Shown piece after piece: positions 1 through 6,152 of a stretch of 7,452 bases of DNA (position 1 is its first letter; each line of letters begins with the position of its first letter). This DNA is from Nitrospirota bacterium (GTDB lineage Bacteria > Nitrospirota > Thermodesulfovibrionia > Thermodesulfovibrionales > JdFR-88), in assembly GCA_021790695.1 (NCBI GenBank), contig JAJYGJ010000070.1, positions 1-7,452 of the forward strand. Direction: 5' to 3'. The notes under the pieces were generated by a model, which searched no databases, was not told the origin of the DNA, and saw nothing but the letters and a program-made list of their open reading frames with translations. The position numbers were made by a program, and so were the translations under genes.

Positions 1-970
1 CTCCGTCGCGGGGTTTTTCCTGGGGGGCGGCCACGGCCACGCGGTTGCGGGCCTCGTTCTGGGGTTTGTCTTCGGCGGTGGCGCGCTCCTGATCGAGTTT
101 TACGTCAGGAGACTTTCACTGGGAACGATCATAGGCGGCCTGATAGGGCTTGCGATGGGACTGGCCTTCGCGAGCCTCCTGCTGGTCCCGGTAAGGGACA
201 TCGTGTCCGCCGGCATGTGGGGCATTTACGAATTCGTCATTTACGGGGTCCTTGGATGGGGCGGGCTTGTGATCGGACTCGGCAAGGGCCATAACCTGAC
301 CGTGCCGGGCCTTTTCAGGATATTCCGCGGGGAGGCCGAAGAGCAGAACCTGAAGATACTGGACACGAGCGTCATAATAGACGGCCGGATCGCGGACATC
401 TGCGAATCCGGTTTCCTTGAGGGCAGTTTCATAATCCCGCAGTTCATACTCCAGGAGCTTCAGCACATTGCCGATTCGCCCGACCCCCTCAAAAGGGGCA
501 GGGGCAGGAGGGGCCTGGATATCCTTCACAGGATGCAGAAGATGACGAACCTGGACATCAGGATCGTGGAGGAGGATTTTCCGAAGATCAAGGAAGTGGA
601 TTCCAAGCTTGTCGCGCTGGGCAAGGCGATGGGGGCCAAGGTGGTCACCAACGACTTCAATCTGAACAAGGTGGCCGAACTGCAGGGGGTTTCGGTCCTC
701 AATATCAACGAGCTTGCAAACGTGCTGAAGCCGGTCGTGCTGCCGGGTGAGCTAATGAAGGTCTTCATCATCAAGGAAGGCAAGGAGGCCAACCAGGGCG
801 TGGCCTATCTTGACGACGGGACCATGGTGGTGGTGGACAACGGCAGAAGGCTCATCGGCAAACACGCCGACGTGACCGTCACCTCCGTGCTGCAGACGAC
901 GGCCGGCAGGATGATCTTCACCAAGACCAGGGAGGAGTATGAACGCGAGGAGTTGCGGACCGCGAAATAG
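1..970 (+). CDS. Membrane-anchored PIN/TRAM-domain protein, YacL-like (5' end cut by window edge)
   Basis: The frame is open from base 2 with no stop before TAG at 968-970, so the gene begins upstream of the window; 322 residues are visible. The N-terminal third is glycine-rich and hydrophobic, consistent with several membrane helices, the last around the YEFVIYGVLGWGGLVIG stretch. A PIN nuclease domain follows. Counted from the internal ATG at 155, it starts at LDTSVIIDGR (Asp70), with Glu101 in ILQELQ, Asp149 in EVDSKL and Asp167 in TNDFNLNK, the four acidic residues expected of an active PIN metal site. A TRAM domain, a predicted RNA-binding beta barrel, covers about residues 192-257 (LPGELMKVFI, GVAYLDDGTMVVVDNG). 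This order matches the YacL family of membrane PIN-TRAM proteins, whose substrate is not established; RNase activity is inferred from the fold. It lies directly upstream of ispD, probably co-transcribed. The family call is secure, the cellular role is not. Confidence 0.9.
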   Translation, partial: SVAGFFLGGGHGHAVAGLVLGFVFGGGALLIEFYVRRLSLGTIIGGLIGLAMGLAFASLLLVPVRDIVSAGMWGIYEFVIYGVLGWGGLVIGLGKGHNLTVPGLFRIFRGEAEEQNLKILDTSVIIDGRIADICESGFLEGSFIIPQFILQELQHIADSPDPLKRGRGRRGLDILHRMQKMTNLDIRIVEEDFPKIKEVDSKLVALGKAMGAKVVTNDFNLNKVAELQGVSVLNINELANVLKPVVLPGELMKVFIIKEGKEANQGVAYLDDGTMVVVDNGRRLIGKHADVTVTSVLQTTAGRMIFTKTREEYEREELRTAK

Positions 971-972
971 GC

Positions 973-977
973 GGAGG
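973..977 (+). promoter_or_regulatory. Shine-Dalgarno deciding the ispD GTG start
   Basis: GGAGG lies three bases before GTG 981 and just after the stop codon of the PIN/TRAM gene, which favours this start. The spacing is short. A competing ATG at 939 also has a GGAGG (931-935) three bases upstream, but it lies inside the preceding gene. Confidence 0.45.
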
Positions 978-980
978 GCT

Positions 981-1748
981 GTGGCATCCTCCGGGGCCCC
1001 GGGCAATAAAGCGGGCCGGGTCGTTGCGATTGTGCCCGCGGCCGGTCTTGGCGTCAGGTTCGGCGCGGGCCTCAAAAAGGCCTTTCATGAGCTGGACGGA
1101 AAGCCGGTCCTCATAAGGACGCTTGAGGCCCTGGAGCGGACGGATCTGGTCACCGAGATCATCCCGGCCCTGCGGACGGAGGACCACGGGCTTCTGCGGG
1201 ACCTGCTCCGGCGGCACGGCATTAAAAAAGTGAAAAAGATCGCCGTGGGCGGAAAAGAGAGGCAGGATTCAGTCTGGAACGCCCTGAAGCTCGCCCCCCG
1301 CGGCACGAAAACGGTGGCGGTGCACGACGGGGTCCGTCCGCTGGTGACACCCGAATTCATAACCGGCATCATCGAGGCCCTTTATGAAGATGACGGCGGC
1401 CCCGCCTCTTCCCTTTCCCGGTCATCAGCCCGGGCGATAAAATGGGATGGCGTAGTGCCCGGTCTCATGCCGAAGGACACGATCAAAACGGTTTCGAGGG
1501 GGGGGGCTGTGAGGGCGACCCTTAAAAGGGATCGCCTCGTGGCCGTTCAGACACCGCAGGTCTTCCTGTACGCCAGTCTCATGGCAGCGTATGAAAAGGC
1601 CGTGGCCGGGGGTTTTTATGCGACCGATGACGCGGCCCTTGTGGAGGCCGCGGGCGGAAAGATCAGGATAGCCCCCGGGCTGCCGGAAAACATCAAGATC
1701 ACCACCCCGGTGGACATAAAACTTTCAGAGGCGGTCTTCAGGCGGTGA
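981..1748 (+). CDS. ispD: 2-C-methyl-D-erythritol 4-phosphate cytidylyltransferase
   Basis: Transfers CMP from CTP to methylerythritol 4-phosphate, the third step of the MEP isoprenoid pathway, in the cytoplasm. With GTG 981 as start the protein has 255 residues. Motifs in order: the nucleotide-binding loop VPAAGLGVRFG (18-28) followed by LKKAF, GGKERQDSVWNAL (90-102), VHDGVRP (114-120), PKDTIKTV (164-171), QTPQVF (190-195), and TDDAAL with NIKITTPVD near the C-terminus, including Lys239. These are the conserved IspD blocks, so the assignment is firm. The family is usually about 230 residues. The extra length here comes from a leader before VVAIVPAAG and a low-complexity segment at about 136-156 (DDGGPASSLSRSSARAIKWD). 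An ATG at 939 would add 14 Arg-rich residues overlapping the upstream gene; I think it less likely. The stop overlaps the ispF start by four bases, suggesting translational coupling. Confidence 0.95.
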   Translation: MASSGAPGNKAGRVVAIVPAAGLGVRFGAGLKKAFHELDGKPVLIRTLEALERTDLVTEIIPALRTEDHGLLRDLLRRHGIKKVKKIAVGGKERQDSVWNALKLAPRGTKTVAVHDGVRPLVTPEFITGIIEALYEDDGGPASSLSRSSARAIKWDGVVPGLMPKDTIKTVSRGGAVRATLKRDRLVAVQTPQVFLYASLMAAYEKAVAGGFYATDDAALVEAAGGKIRIAPGLPENIKITTPVDIKLSEAVFRR

Positions 1749-2224
1749 GGACGGGGTTCGGATACGACAGCCACAGGCTTGTGCCGGGCAGAAAACTGGT
1801 CCTTGGCGGGGTCGATATCCCGTTTGAAAAGGGGCTTTCCGGCCACTCCGACGCGGACGCGCTCATCCACGCCATCATAGACGCCATACTGGGCGCACTC
1901 GGCGCCGGAGACATAGGCGCCCACTTTCCGGATACAGACCCCGCCTGGGAAGGGATATCCAGCCTCGTCCTGCTGGAGGAGACCATCGGGCTGGCAAGAC
2001 GCAGGGGATACCTCGTGGAGCAGGTGGACTCCACCATAGTAGCGGAGGCCCCGCGCCTGGCCCCGCATATCGGCCCGATGCGGGACGTGCTCGCGGGCGC
2101 GCTTCAGACCGCGGGCGAAAACGTGAGCATTAAGGCCAAGAGCAACGAGGGGATGGGTTTTACCGGCAGGGGCGAGGGCATCGCCGCCTTCGCGGTCTGC
2201 GTCCTCAAGCCGGTCAGCGGCTGA
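1745..2224 (+). CDS. ispF: 2-C-methyl-D-erythritol 2,4-cyclodiphosphate synthase
   Basis: Cyclises CDP-methylerythritol 2-phosphate to methylerythritol 2,4-cyclodiphosphate with release of CMP, two steps after IspD; the family forms trimers with a divalent metal site. The 159 residues match the usual length without gaps. The metal ligands Asp8 and His10 (GFGYDSH) and His42 (DADALIHAIIDA) are present and align with the E. coli numbering. Asp56 (GAGDIGAHFPDTDP) and Glu135 in the SNEGMGFTGRGEGIA block are also kept. Position 133 is Ser where E. coli has Thr, a conservative change. The start is GTG inside a GTGA overlap with the ispD stop, without a clear separate ribosome binding site, so translation probably depends on ispD. 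It is the last plus-strand gene before a convergent minus-strand gene 11 bp away. Confidence 0.97.
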   Translation: MRTGFGYDSHRLVPGRKLVLGGVDIPFEKGLSGHSDADALIHAIIDAILGALGAGDIGAHFPDTDPAWEGISSLVLLEETIGLARRRGYLVEQVDSTIVAEAPRLAPHIGPMRDVLAGALQTAGENVSIKAKSNEGMGFTGRGEGIAAFAVCVLKPVSG

Positions 2225-2231
2225 AGCAGCC
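2219..2231. terminator. Small GC hairpin between convergent ispF and radical SAM genes
   Basis: GGCTG-AAG-CAGCC forms a five-base-pair stem with a three-base loop, overlapping the ispF stop codon and ending four bases before the end of the radical SAM gene. On the plus strand it is followed by CGTTTC, only three T residues, and on the minus strand by no T run. It may act as a weak bidirectional terminator for the two convergent units, but it falls short of a canonical intrinsic terminator. Confidence 0.25.
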
Positions 2232-2235
2232 CGTT

Positions 2236-3663
2236 TCACGCATTGGATTTTTGCGCCCCGGGTCCGGAAGCGTCCTCCGGCCGCAGCAGATTGAGCTTGT
2301 CCACGTAATTGACTGAATCCTTCAGCGTCCGCAGCATTATCTGTCTGCCTGCCAGGCCCGCTGCGGCGTAGTGGAAATCGAGCCTGGCAAGGCGCTTCAG
2401 GATATATCTCCAGGAATAAAACCGCACGTTCGCCCGGCCCGTCTCCATCTGCAGGACCTCGGGGCTCATCCGGGCAGGCCTGAACACGACGTGCTGAAGG
2501 TTGTATTTGCTCCAGTCCGTATGAAGTATCCTGCCGCCCGCCTTCATCTGCTCAAAGACCTTTGTGCCCGGAAGCGGGGTGAGCGCGATGATCTGGATCG
2601 TGTCCAGGCCGTTTCGCACGGCGAAGTCGAGCGTCCTTCTGACGGTGTCCGTATCGTCCGCGTCCGCGCCGACCACGAACATCCCGTGTATATGCATGCC
2701 GTGGTCTCTTACGGCCCTGATGCAGTTTTCGATGTCCTTCAGTTCCTGTTTTTTGTTGTACTCTTCGAGCGTCCGGGGGTTTATGGACTCGAAGCCCACG
2801 TAGACCGTATGCACCCCGGCGCCGACCATCAGGTTTAAAAGCTCCGGGTCCCTTGCCACGTCCGCCCTGGCCTGCACCACCCATGTTTCCTTCAGGCCCT
2901 CGTCTATCATGGCCCGCAGCAGTTCCTTGGACCTTCTTTTGTCCGCGGTGAAATTGTCGTCCACGAAGAATTTCGTGCCGCGGTTTATGCGCCGGATGCG
3001 TTTCAGTTCGGAAAGTACCCTGGGGACGGACTTGAACCTGTAACGTCTTCCGAACATCGGCACGACCGAGCAGAAACTGCAGTCGAAGGGGCACCCCCGC
3101 GAAGTGGATACGGGGTATATGAAGGACGGCTTCCATCCCCGCACGAGCGAGAAATCCGGGTCCGGCAGGGCGTCCAGAGCGCGTTCGTCCAGAAGCGGCC
3201 CCTGCGGGTTATGCGCTATGCCGCCGTCCTTCCGCCGGTACGACAGACCGGGGATCCGGTCCAATGAGGGGCTGCCGGTCCTCAGCGATTCGACAAGGGC
3301 GGCAAGCGCCCGTTCCCCTTCGCCCCTGATGACGTAATCGCAGGACCCCAGTGCCTCTTCAGGCATGAAGGTCGGATGCACCCCGCCCATCACCACGGGC
3401 ATGCCCAGTTTCCCGGCCTTTCTGGCCGCGGCGTACGCGCGGGGCACCGTGTTTGTGAGGGCGGAGATGCAGACCAGGTCCGCGCCGCCGACGTAGTCCC
3501 AGTCCACCGGGGCGATGTTTTCAATGAAGGCCCTTACCTGGCAGCCCATCCCGGCCAGGATGGTCGCCAGAAGCGCGCTTCCGACCCTGGACATCGTGTA
3601 CCGGCTGAGCATCTGGAAACCGGGCGAGCCCGCCTCTATGAAGGCTATCTTTTTAATGTCCAA
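2236..3663 (-). CDS. B12-binding-domain radical SAM protein of unknown substrate
   Basis: 475 residues. The N-terminal part (about 1-130) has the Rossmann-like character of cobalamin-binding domains, with GGVHPTFMPEEAL (93-105) and YVIRGEGERAL (110-120), typical of the HpnR/BchE-like B12 radical SAM superfamily. I see no DxHxxG lower-ligand motif. The radical SAM core carries the cluster motif Cys191-x3-Cys195-x2-Cys198 in SRGCPFDCSFC, followed by FFVDDNF (232-238), YVGFES (288-293) and GMFVVGAD (327-334). The C-terminal DWSKYNLQHVVFRPARMSPE segment (383-402) is common to this group. Characterised relatives methylate or rearrange unactivated carbons, including on hopanoids and pigments, but substrate cannot be read from sequence. 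The start is TTG: an in-frame TGA lies eight codons upstream with no ATG or GTG between, and KKIAFIE directly after the start fits the family N-terminus. No clear Shine-Dalgarno precedes it. It lies 126 bp downstream of rel, with its own candidate promoter. Confidence 0.88.
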   Translation of the reverse strand: MDIKKIAFIEAGSPGFQMLSRYTMSRVGSALLATILAGMGCQVRAFIENIAPVDWDYVGGADLVCISALTNTVPRAYAAARKAGKLGMPVVMGGVHPTFMPEEALGSCDYVIRGEGERALAALVESLRTGSPSLDRIPGLSYRRKDGGIAHNPQGPLLDERALDALPDPDFSLVRGWKPSFIYPVSTSRGCPFDCSFCSVVPMFGRRYRFKSVPRVLSELKRIRRINRGTKFFVDDNFTADKRRSKELLRAMIDEGLKETWVVQARADVARDPELLNLMVGAGVHTVYVGFESINPRTLEEYNKKQELKDIENCIRAVRDHGMHIHGMFVVGADADDTDTVRRTLDFAVRNGLDTIQIIALTPLPGTKVFEQMKAGGRILHTDWSKYNLQHVVFRPARMSPEVLQMETGRANVRFYSWRYILKRLARLDFHYAAAGLAGRQIMLRTLKDSVNYVDKLNLLRPEDASGPGAQKSNA

Positions 3664-3706
3664 GGCTTCGCTGCGGGGATTTCAGGACCGGCTGTCGCGG
3701 CATTCC

Positions 3707-3772
3707 TTCCGCTCCTCAAGGTGTATTTCGACGAGTGCGTTTTGATTGTAAAGATATCACCTTGAGGCGGAA
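3707..3772. repeat. Long inverted repeat in the rel to radical SAM gap
   Basis: The arm at 3707-3723 (TTCCGCTCCTCAAGGTG) is the reverse complement of 3758-3772 (CACCTTGAGGCGGAA) except for two extra bases in the left arm, giving 15 paired bases around a 34-base spacer. Neither strand has a T run after the stem, so it is not a standard intrinsic terminator for rel. The right arm lies within the spacer of the candidate promoter for the radical SAM gene, so it could be an operator pair. It could also be an RNA hairpin if rel transcripts read through. Confidence 0.6.
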
Positions 3773-3778
3773 AGTCAA
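3751..3778 (-). promoter_or_regulatory. Candidate sigma-70 promoter for the radical SAM gene
   Basis: Read on the minus strand, TTGACT (3778 to 3773, five of six matches to the -35 consensus) is followed after 16 bases by TATCTT (3756 to 3751, four of six). A transcript would begin near 3744, leaving a leader of about 80 bases before the TTG start. The 16-base spacer contains one arm of the inverted repeat at 3707-3772. The call rests on sequence match only. Confidence 0.4.
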
Positions 3779-3789
3779 GTTTTAAGGAC

Positions 3790-5949
3790 TTATCGTCTTA
3801 CGCTCGTCACGCCCTGCACCTGCATGAGCTTCTGGGTGAGGACGTTAAGCTGGGGGCGGTCCTTCACCTCGAGCACGAAGGAGATCCTGGCCTTTCTGGT
3901 CTGGCTTGCGACGACCGCCTCCATGTGGAAGATGTTTATATTCAGGGATGAGATGGCTGAAGACAGGTTGGCGACGACGCCGGGCTGGTCGATGGTGTCC
4001 ACCACTATGCGGGCATAGTTCATGGCCCCTTCGTCCGACTTCCACTGCACGGAGATCAGCCGTTGCTCGTCGGCGGAGAGTGTGGGCAGGTTGGGGCAGC
4101 TCCTCCTGTGGATGCTGACACCCTTGCCCCTGGTGATGAACCCGACCAGGTTGTCCCCCGGGATCGGATAGCAGCATTTGGAGACGTGATAGAGGATGTT
4201 GCTCAGGCCCGTGATGGTGATGCCCTCGGCCGCCTTGTACTGCTTCTCGGTCCTGGCCTGCGCGGGCCCCGGGGGCTCCTGCGGGCCCTGGCCGGGGGCA
4301 AACCTGTTTATCACATGGCCGACGGGCAGCTTGCCGTAACCCACGGCGACGAGCATGTCCTCGGCGTCCTGAAAGCCCAGGGCCTGCGCGGTCTCGGCCA
4401 TCAACTCGCTTTTCATGGGCGGCAGGCGAAGCCCTCTTTTTTTCATCTCGGCTTCGAGGAGCCTTGCGCCAAGCTCCAGGGATTCCTTCCTCTCCTCCGT
4501 CTTGATCCACTGCTTCACCCTCGCCCTGGCCCGCTGGGTGACGAGGAAGCCCAGCCAGTCGCGGGAGGGTACGTGGCTCTGCTGGGTTATTATCTCCACG
4601 GTGTCCCCGTTGTTGAGCCTGTATTTGAGCGGCACCATCCTGCCGTTTATCCTGGCGCCGGTGCACCTGTGGCCCACTTCCGTGTGTATGCTGTAAGCGA
4701 AGTCAACCGGGGTCGCCCCGATGGGCAGTTCCTTTATGTCGCCGTTCGGGGTGAAGACGTATATGGTGTCCGGCACGACCTCGGCCTTTACCGCGTCCAT
4801 GAACTCCCGGGGGGTCTGATGCGTGTCCTGGATCTCCTGGACGAAACTCCGCAGCCAGGCGATGTACCTGTCGTCCTTCGGGTTTATGTGCCCCTTGTCC
4901 TTGTACTTCCAGTGGGCAGCTATGCCCTCCTCGGCGACCCTGTTCATGTCCTCGGTCCGAATCTGAAACTCCACCCGCTTGCCCTCGGGACCGATGACAG
5001 TCGTGTGGAGCGACTGGTACATGTTCGATTTGGGCACCCCTATGTAGTCCTTGAACTTCCCCGGGATCGGCTTCCACAGGGAGTGTATCAGGCCCAGTAT
5101 CGCGTAGCATTCGCTCTTCGTGCCCGTGATTATCCTTATGCCGAGGACGTCGTATATCTGGTCGAACGTGACGTTTTGTCTCTGCATCTTCTGGTATATG
5201 CCGTAGTAGTGTTTTATCCTCCCCTTCACCTGGGCCCCGAGGCCCTCTTCGGAAAGTCTCGCCTTGACCATCTCGATGAGCTGCGATATGTAGCCCTCCT
5301 GCTCCTCCTGCCTTGAGGCGACCTTCTTCACCATGTCCTCGTAAAGGGCGGGCAGCAGGTACTTGAATGACAGGTCCTCCAGTTCCACGCGAAGCCAGCC
5401 GATTCCCAGCCGGTTTGCGAGGGGGGCGTATATTTCGAGCGTTTCCTGGGCGATCTTCTGTCGCCTGTTATTCGGAAGGTGCTGGAGCGTGAGCATGTTG
5501 TGGAGCCGGTCGGCGAATTTTATCATTATCACCCTTATGTCCTCGGCCATGGACAGCAGCATCCTCCGGAAATTCTCGGCCTGTTCCTCCTCCCTGGACT
5601 GGAACTGTATCCTGCCCAGTTTTGTGACGGAGTCCACCAGGAAGGCGAGCTCATAGCCAAAGCGCTTCTGTATGTCTTCCCTGGTGATGTGCGTGTCCTC
5701 GAGGGTGTCATGGAGCAGCCCGGCCGCCACGCTCACTGTGTCCATCTTCATGTCGGTCAGGATGGAGGCGACGGCCAGCGGATGACTTATGTAGGGGGAG
5801 CCCTCCTGGCGCTTCTGCTCGCCGTGGGCCTCGAAGGAAAAGAAATAGGCCCGGCGGATGAACTCCAGGTCGGCCCCGGGGTTGTAGGAGCGGACCTTCC
5901 GCAGAAGCTCCTCTATGCCGCTTATCTCTTTCGGTGCCGCAAAGATCAT
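3790..5949 (-). CDS. rel: Bifunctional (p)ppGpp synthetase/hydrolase, long RelA/SpoT family
   Basis: Makes and degrades the stringent-response alarmone (p)ppGpp; long Rel proteins associate with ribosomes. The 719 residues have the complete domain order. The HD hydrolase has His56 (YISHPLAVA), HD 80-81 (AAGLLHDTLEDT) and Asp147/Asn151 (KFADRLHNM), all catalytic positions of an active hydrolase. The synthetase has Asp267 (IYDVLGIRI), the GKFKDYI loop (297-303), NMYQSLHTTV (309-318) and Glu327 in VEFQIRT. The TGS domain spans about 392-455 (VPDTIYVFTPNGDI), followed by a helical region, then a Cys-rich domain with Cys592, Cys593, His614 and Cys618. A C-terminal ACT domain covers about 645-719. 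The basic KFKD loop resembles the RxKD form of bifunctional enzymes rather than the ExDD form of synthesis-only RelA, although Lys replaces the usual Arg. A proline/glycine-rich linker (about 552-565) separates the helical and Cys-rich parts. ATG at 5949 is the only plausible start but lacks a Shine-Dalgarno sequence. Confidence 0.96.
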   Translation of the reverse strand: MIFAAPKEISGIEELLRKVRSYNPGADLEFIRRAYFFSFEAHGEQKRQEGSPYISHPLAVASILTDMKMDTVSVAAGLLHDTLEDTHITREDIQKRFGYELAFLVDSVTKLGRIQFQSREEEQAENFRRMLLSMAEDIRVIMIKFADRLHNMLTLQHLPNNRRQKIAQETLEIYAPLANRLGIGWLRVELEDLSFKYLLPALYEDMVKKVASRQEEQEGYISQLIEMVKARLSEEGLGAQVKGRIKHYYGIYQKMQRQNVTFDQIYDVLGIRIITGTKSECYAILGLIHSLWKPIPGKFKDYIGVPKSNMYQSLHTTVIGPEGKRVEFQIRTEDMNRVAEEGIAAHWKYKDKGHINPKDDRYIAWLRSFVQEIQDTHQTPREFMDAVKAEVVPDTIYVFTPNGDIKELPIGATPVDFAYSIHTEVGHRCTGARINGRMVPLKYRLNNGDTVEIITQQSHVPSRDWLGFLVTQRARARVKQWIKTEERKESLELGARLLEAEMKKRGLRLPPMKSELMAETAQALGFQDAEDMLVAVGYGKLPVGHVINRFAPGQGPQEPPGPAQARTEKQYKAAEGITITGLSNILYHVSKCCYPIPGDNLVGFITRGKGVSIHRRSCPNLPTLSADEQRLISVQWKSDEGAMNYARIVVDTIDQPGVVANLSSAISSLNINIFHMEAVVASQTRKARISFVLEVKDRPQLNVLTQKLMQVQGVTSVRR

Positions 5950-5950
5950 A

Positions 5951-5961
5951 ATTATATTATA
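5951..5961 (-). promoter_or_regulatory. Candidate -10 element(s) of rel, implying a leaderless or near-leaderless mRNA
   Basis: On the minus strand, two overlapping perfect TATAAT hexamers (5961 to 5956 and 5956 to 5951) lie just before the rel ATG at 5949. Initiation about seven bases after the first would fall at or beside the start codon. No Shine-Dalgarno sequence lies in this AT-rich stretch. The -35 is poor: GTGACG at 5987-5982 has four of six matches but a 20-base spacer. An upstream promoter cannot be excluded. Confidence 0.4.
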
Positions 5962-6048
5962 GAATTTTTAAGAATAAAGGGCGTCACTTCCGGAAACGCG
6001 CATAATACGCCGGGCGGAATCTTTACCTTAACATTGCCTTGAAAGTCC

Positions 6049-6125
6049 GTCATGCCGGCGACAGCCGGTATCCGGTGACTTTCCCGTAAATGGAACAAAG
6101 TCGCTGAATTCCGGCCCGGAATGGC
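6049..6125. repeat. REP/MITE-like fold-back element between bioF and rel
   Basis: The left arm 6049-6082 and right arm 6097-6125 are imperfect inverted copies around a 14-base centre (6083-6096). Reading outward from the loop, GACTTT pairs with AAAGTC. A wobble-rich segment follows, then GCCGG pairs with CCGGC, a five-base bulge (CGACA) sits in the left arm, and CCGG pairs again before the outer GTCA/TGGC ends. The left arm also contains its own compact hairpin, CCGGC-GACA-GCCGG (6055-6068). Short non-coding units with this palindromic GTCATnCCGGC design are often dispersed in bacterial genomes. Other copies would have to be found to confirm this. It contains no open reading frame of note. 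Confidence 0.6.
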
Positions 6126-6130
6126 TGAAA

Positions 6131-6146
6131 CGACATTCGAATGTCG
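6131..6146. repeat. Perfect 16-base palindrome downstream of bioF
   Basis: CGACATTCGAATGTCG equals its own reverse complement. It begins six bases after the bioF stop codon on the minus strand and can fold as a six-pair stem with a TCGA loop. Only TTTC follows on the minus strand, so as a bioF terminator it would be weak. On the plus strand it is followed by GGATTTTTATTT, more like an intrinsic terminator, though no plus-strand gene lies upstream of it. It could also be a binding site for a dimeric protein. Confidence 0.45.
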
Positions 6147-6152
6147 GGATTT

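Noticed and set aside
155..970. ATG 155 as the true start of the PIN/TRAM protein
   Set aside because: The frame is open to the window edge and the upstream residues are hydrophobic and membrane-like, as expected for the YacL N-terminus. The ATG is internal and the gene is truncated by the window.
1616..2239. 207-codon minus-strand open frame opposite ispD and ispF
   Set aside because: It is a shadow of two unmistakable genes, with no motifs of its own.
2248..2252. T5 run after ispF as part of an intrinsic terminator
   Set aside because: No stable stem directly precedes it; the nearest hairpin (2219-2231) is 16 bases away. The run lies inside the convergent radical SAM coding sequence.
2552..3136. 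Alternative-frame minus-strand open frame inside the radical SAM gene
   Set aside because: It is a second frame of the same strand with His/Arg/Gly-rich composition, and the radical SAM frame carries the conserved motifs.
3707..3772. The inverted repeat as a Rho-independent terminator of rel
   Set aside because: The stem is good, but the loop is 34 bases long and no T run follows the stem on the minus strand.
4063..5316. 417-codon plus-strand open frame opposite rel
   Set aside because: It lies wholly antisense to rel, whose frame has every conserved domain. The translated product is a low-information Leu/Val/Arg/Gly-rich sequence with no recognisable motif, as expected for the complement of a GC-rich gene.
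5982..5987. GTGACG as the rel -35 box
   Set aside because: Four of six matches with a 20-base spacer to the TATAAT is outside the usual range; kept only as a remark in the promoter entry.
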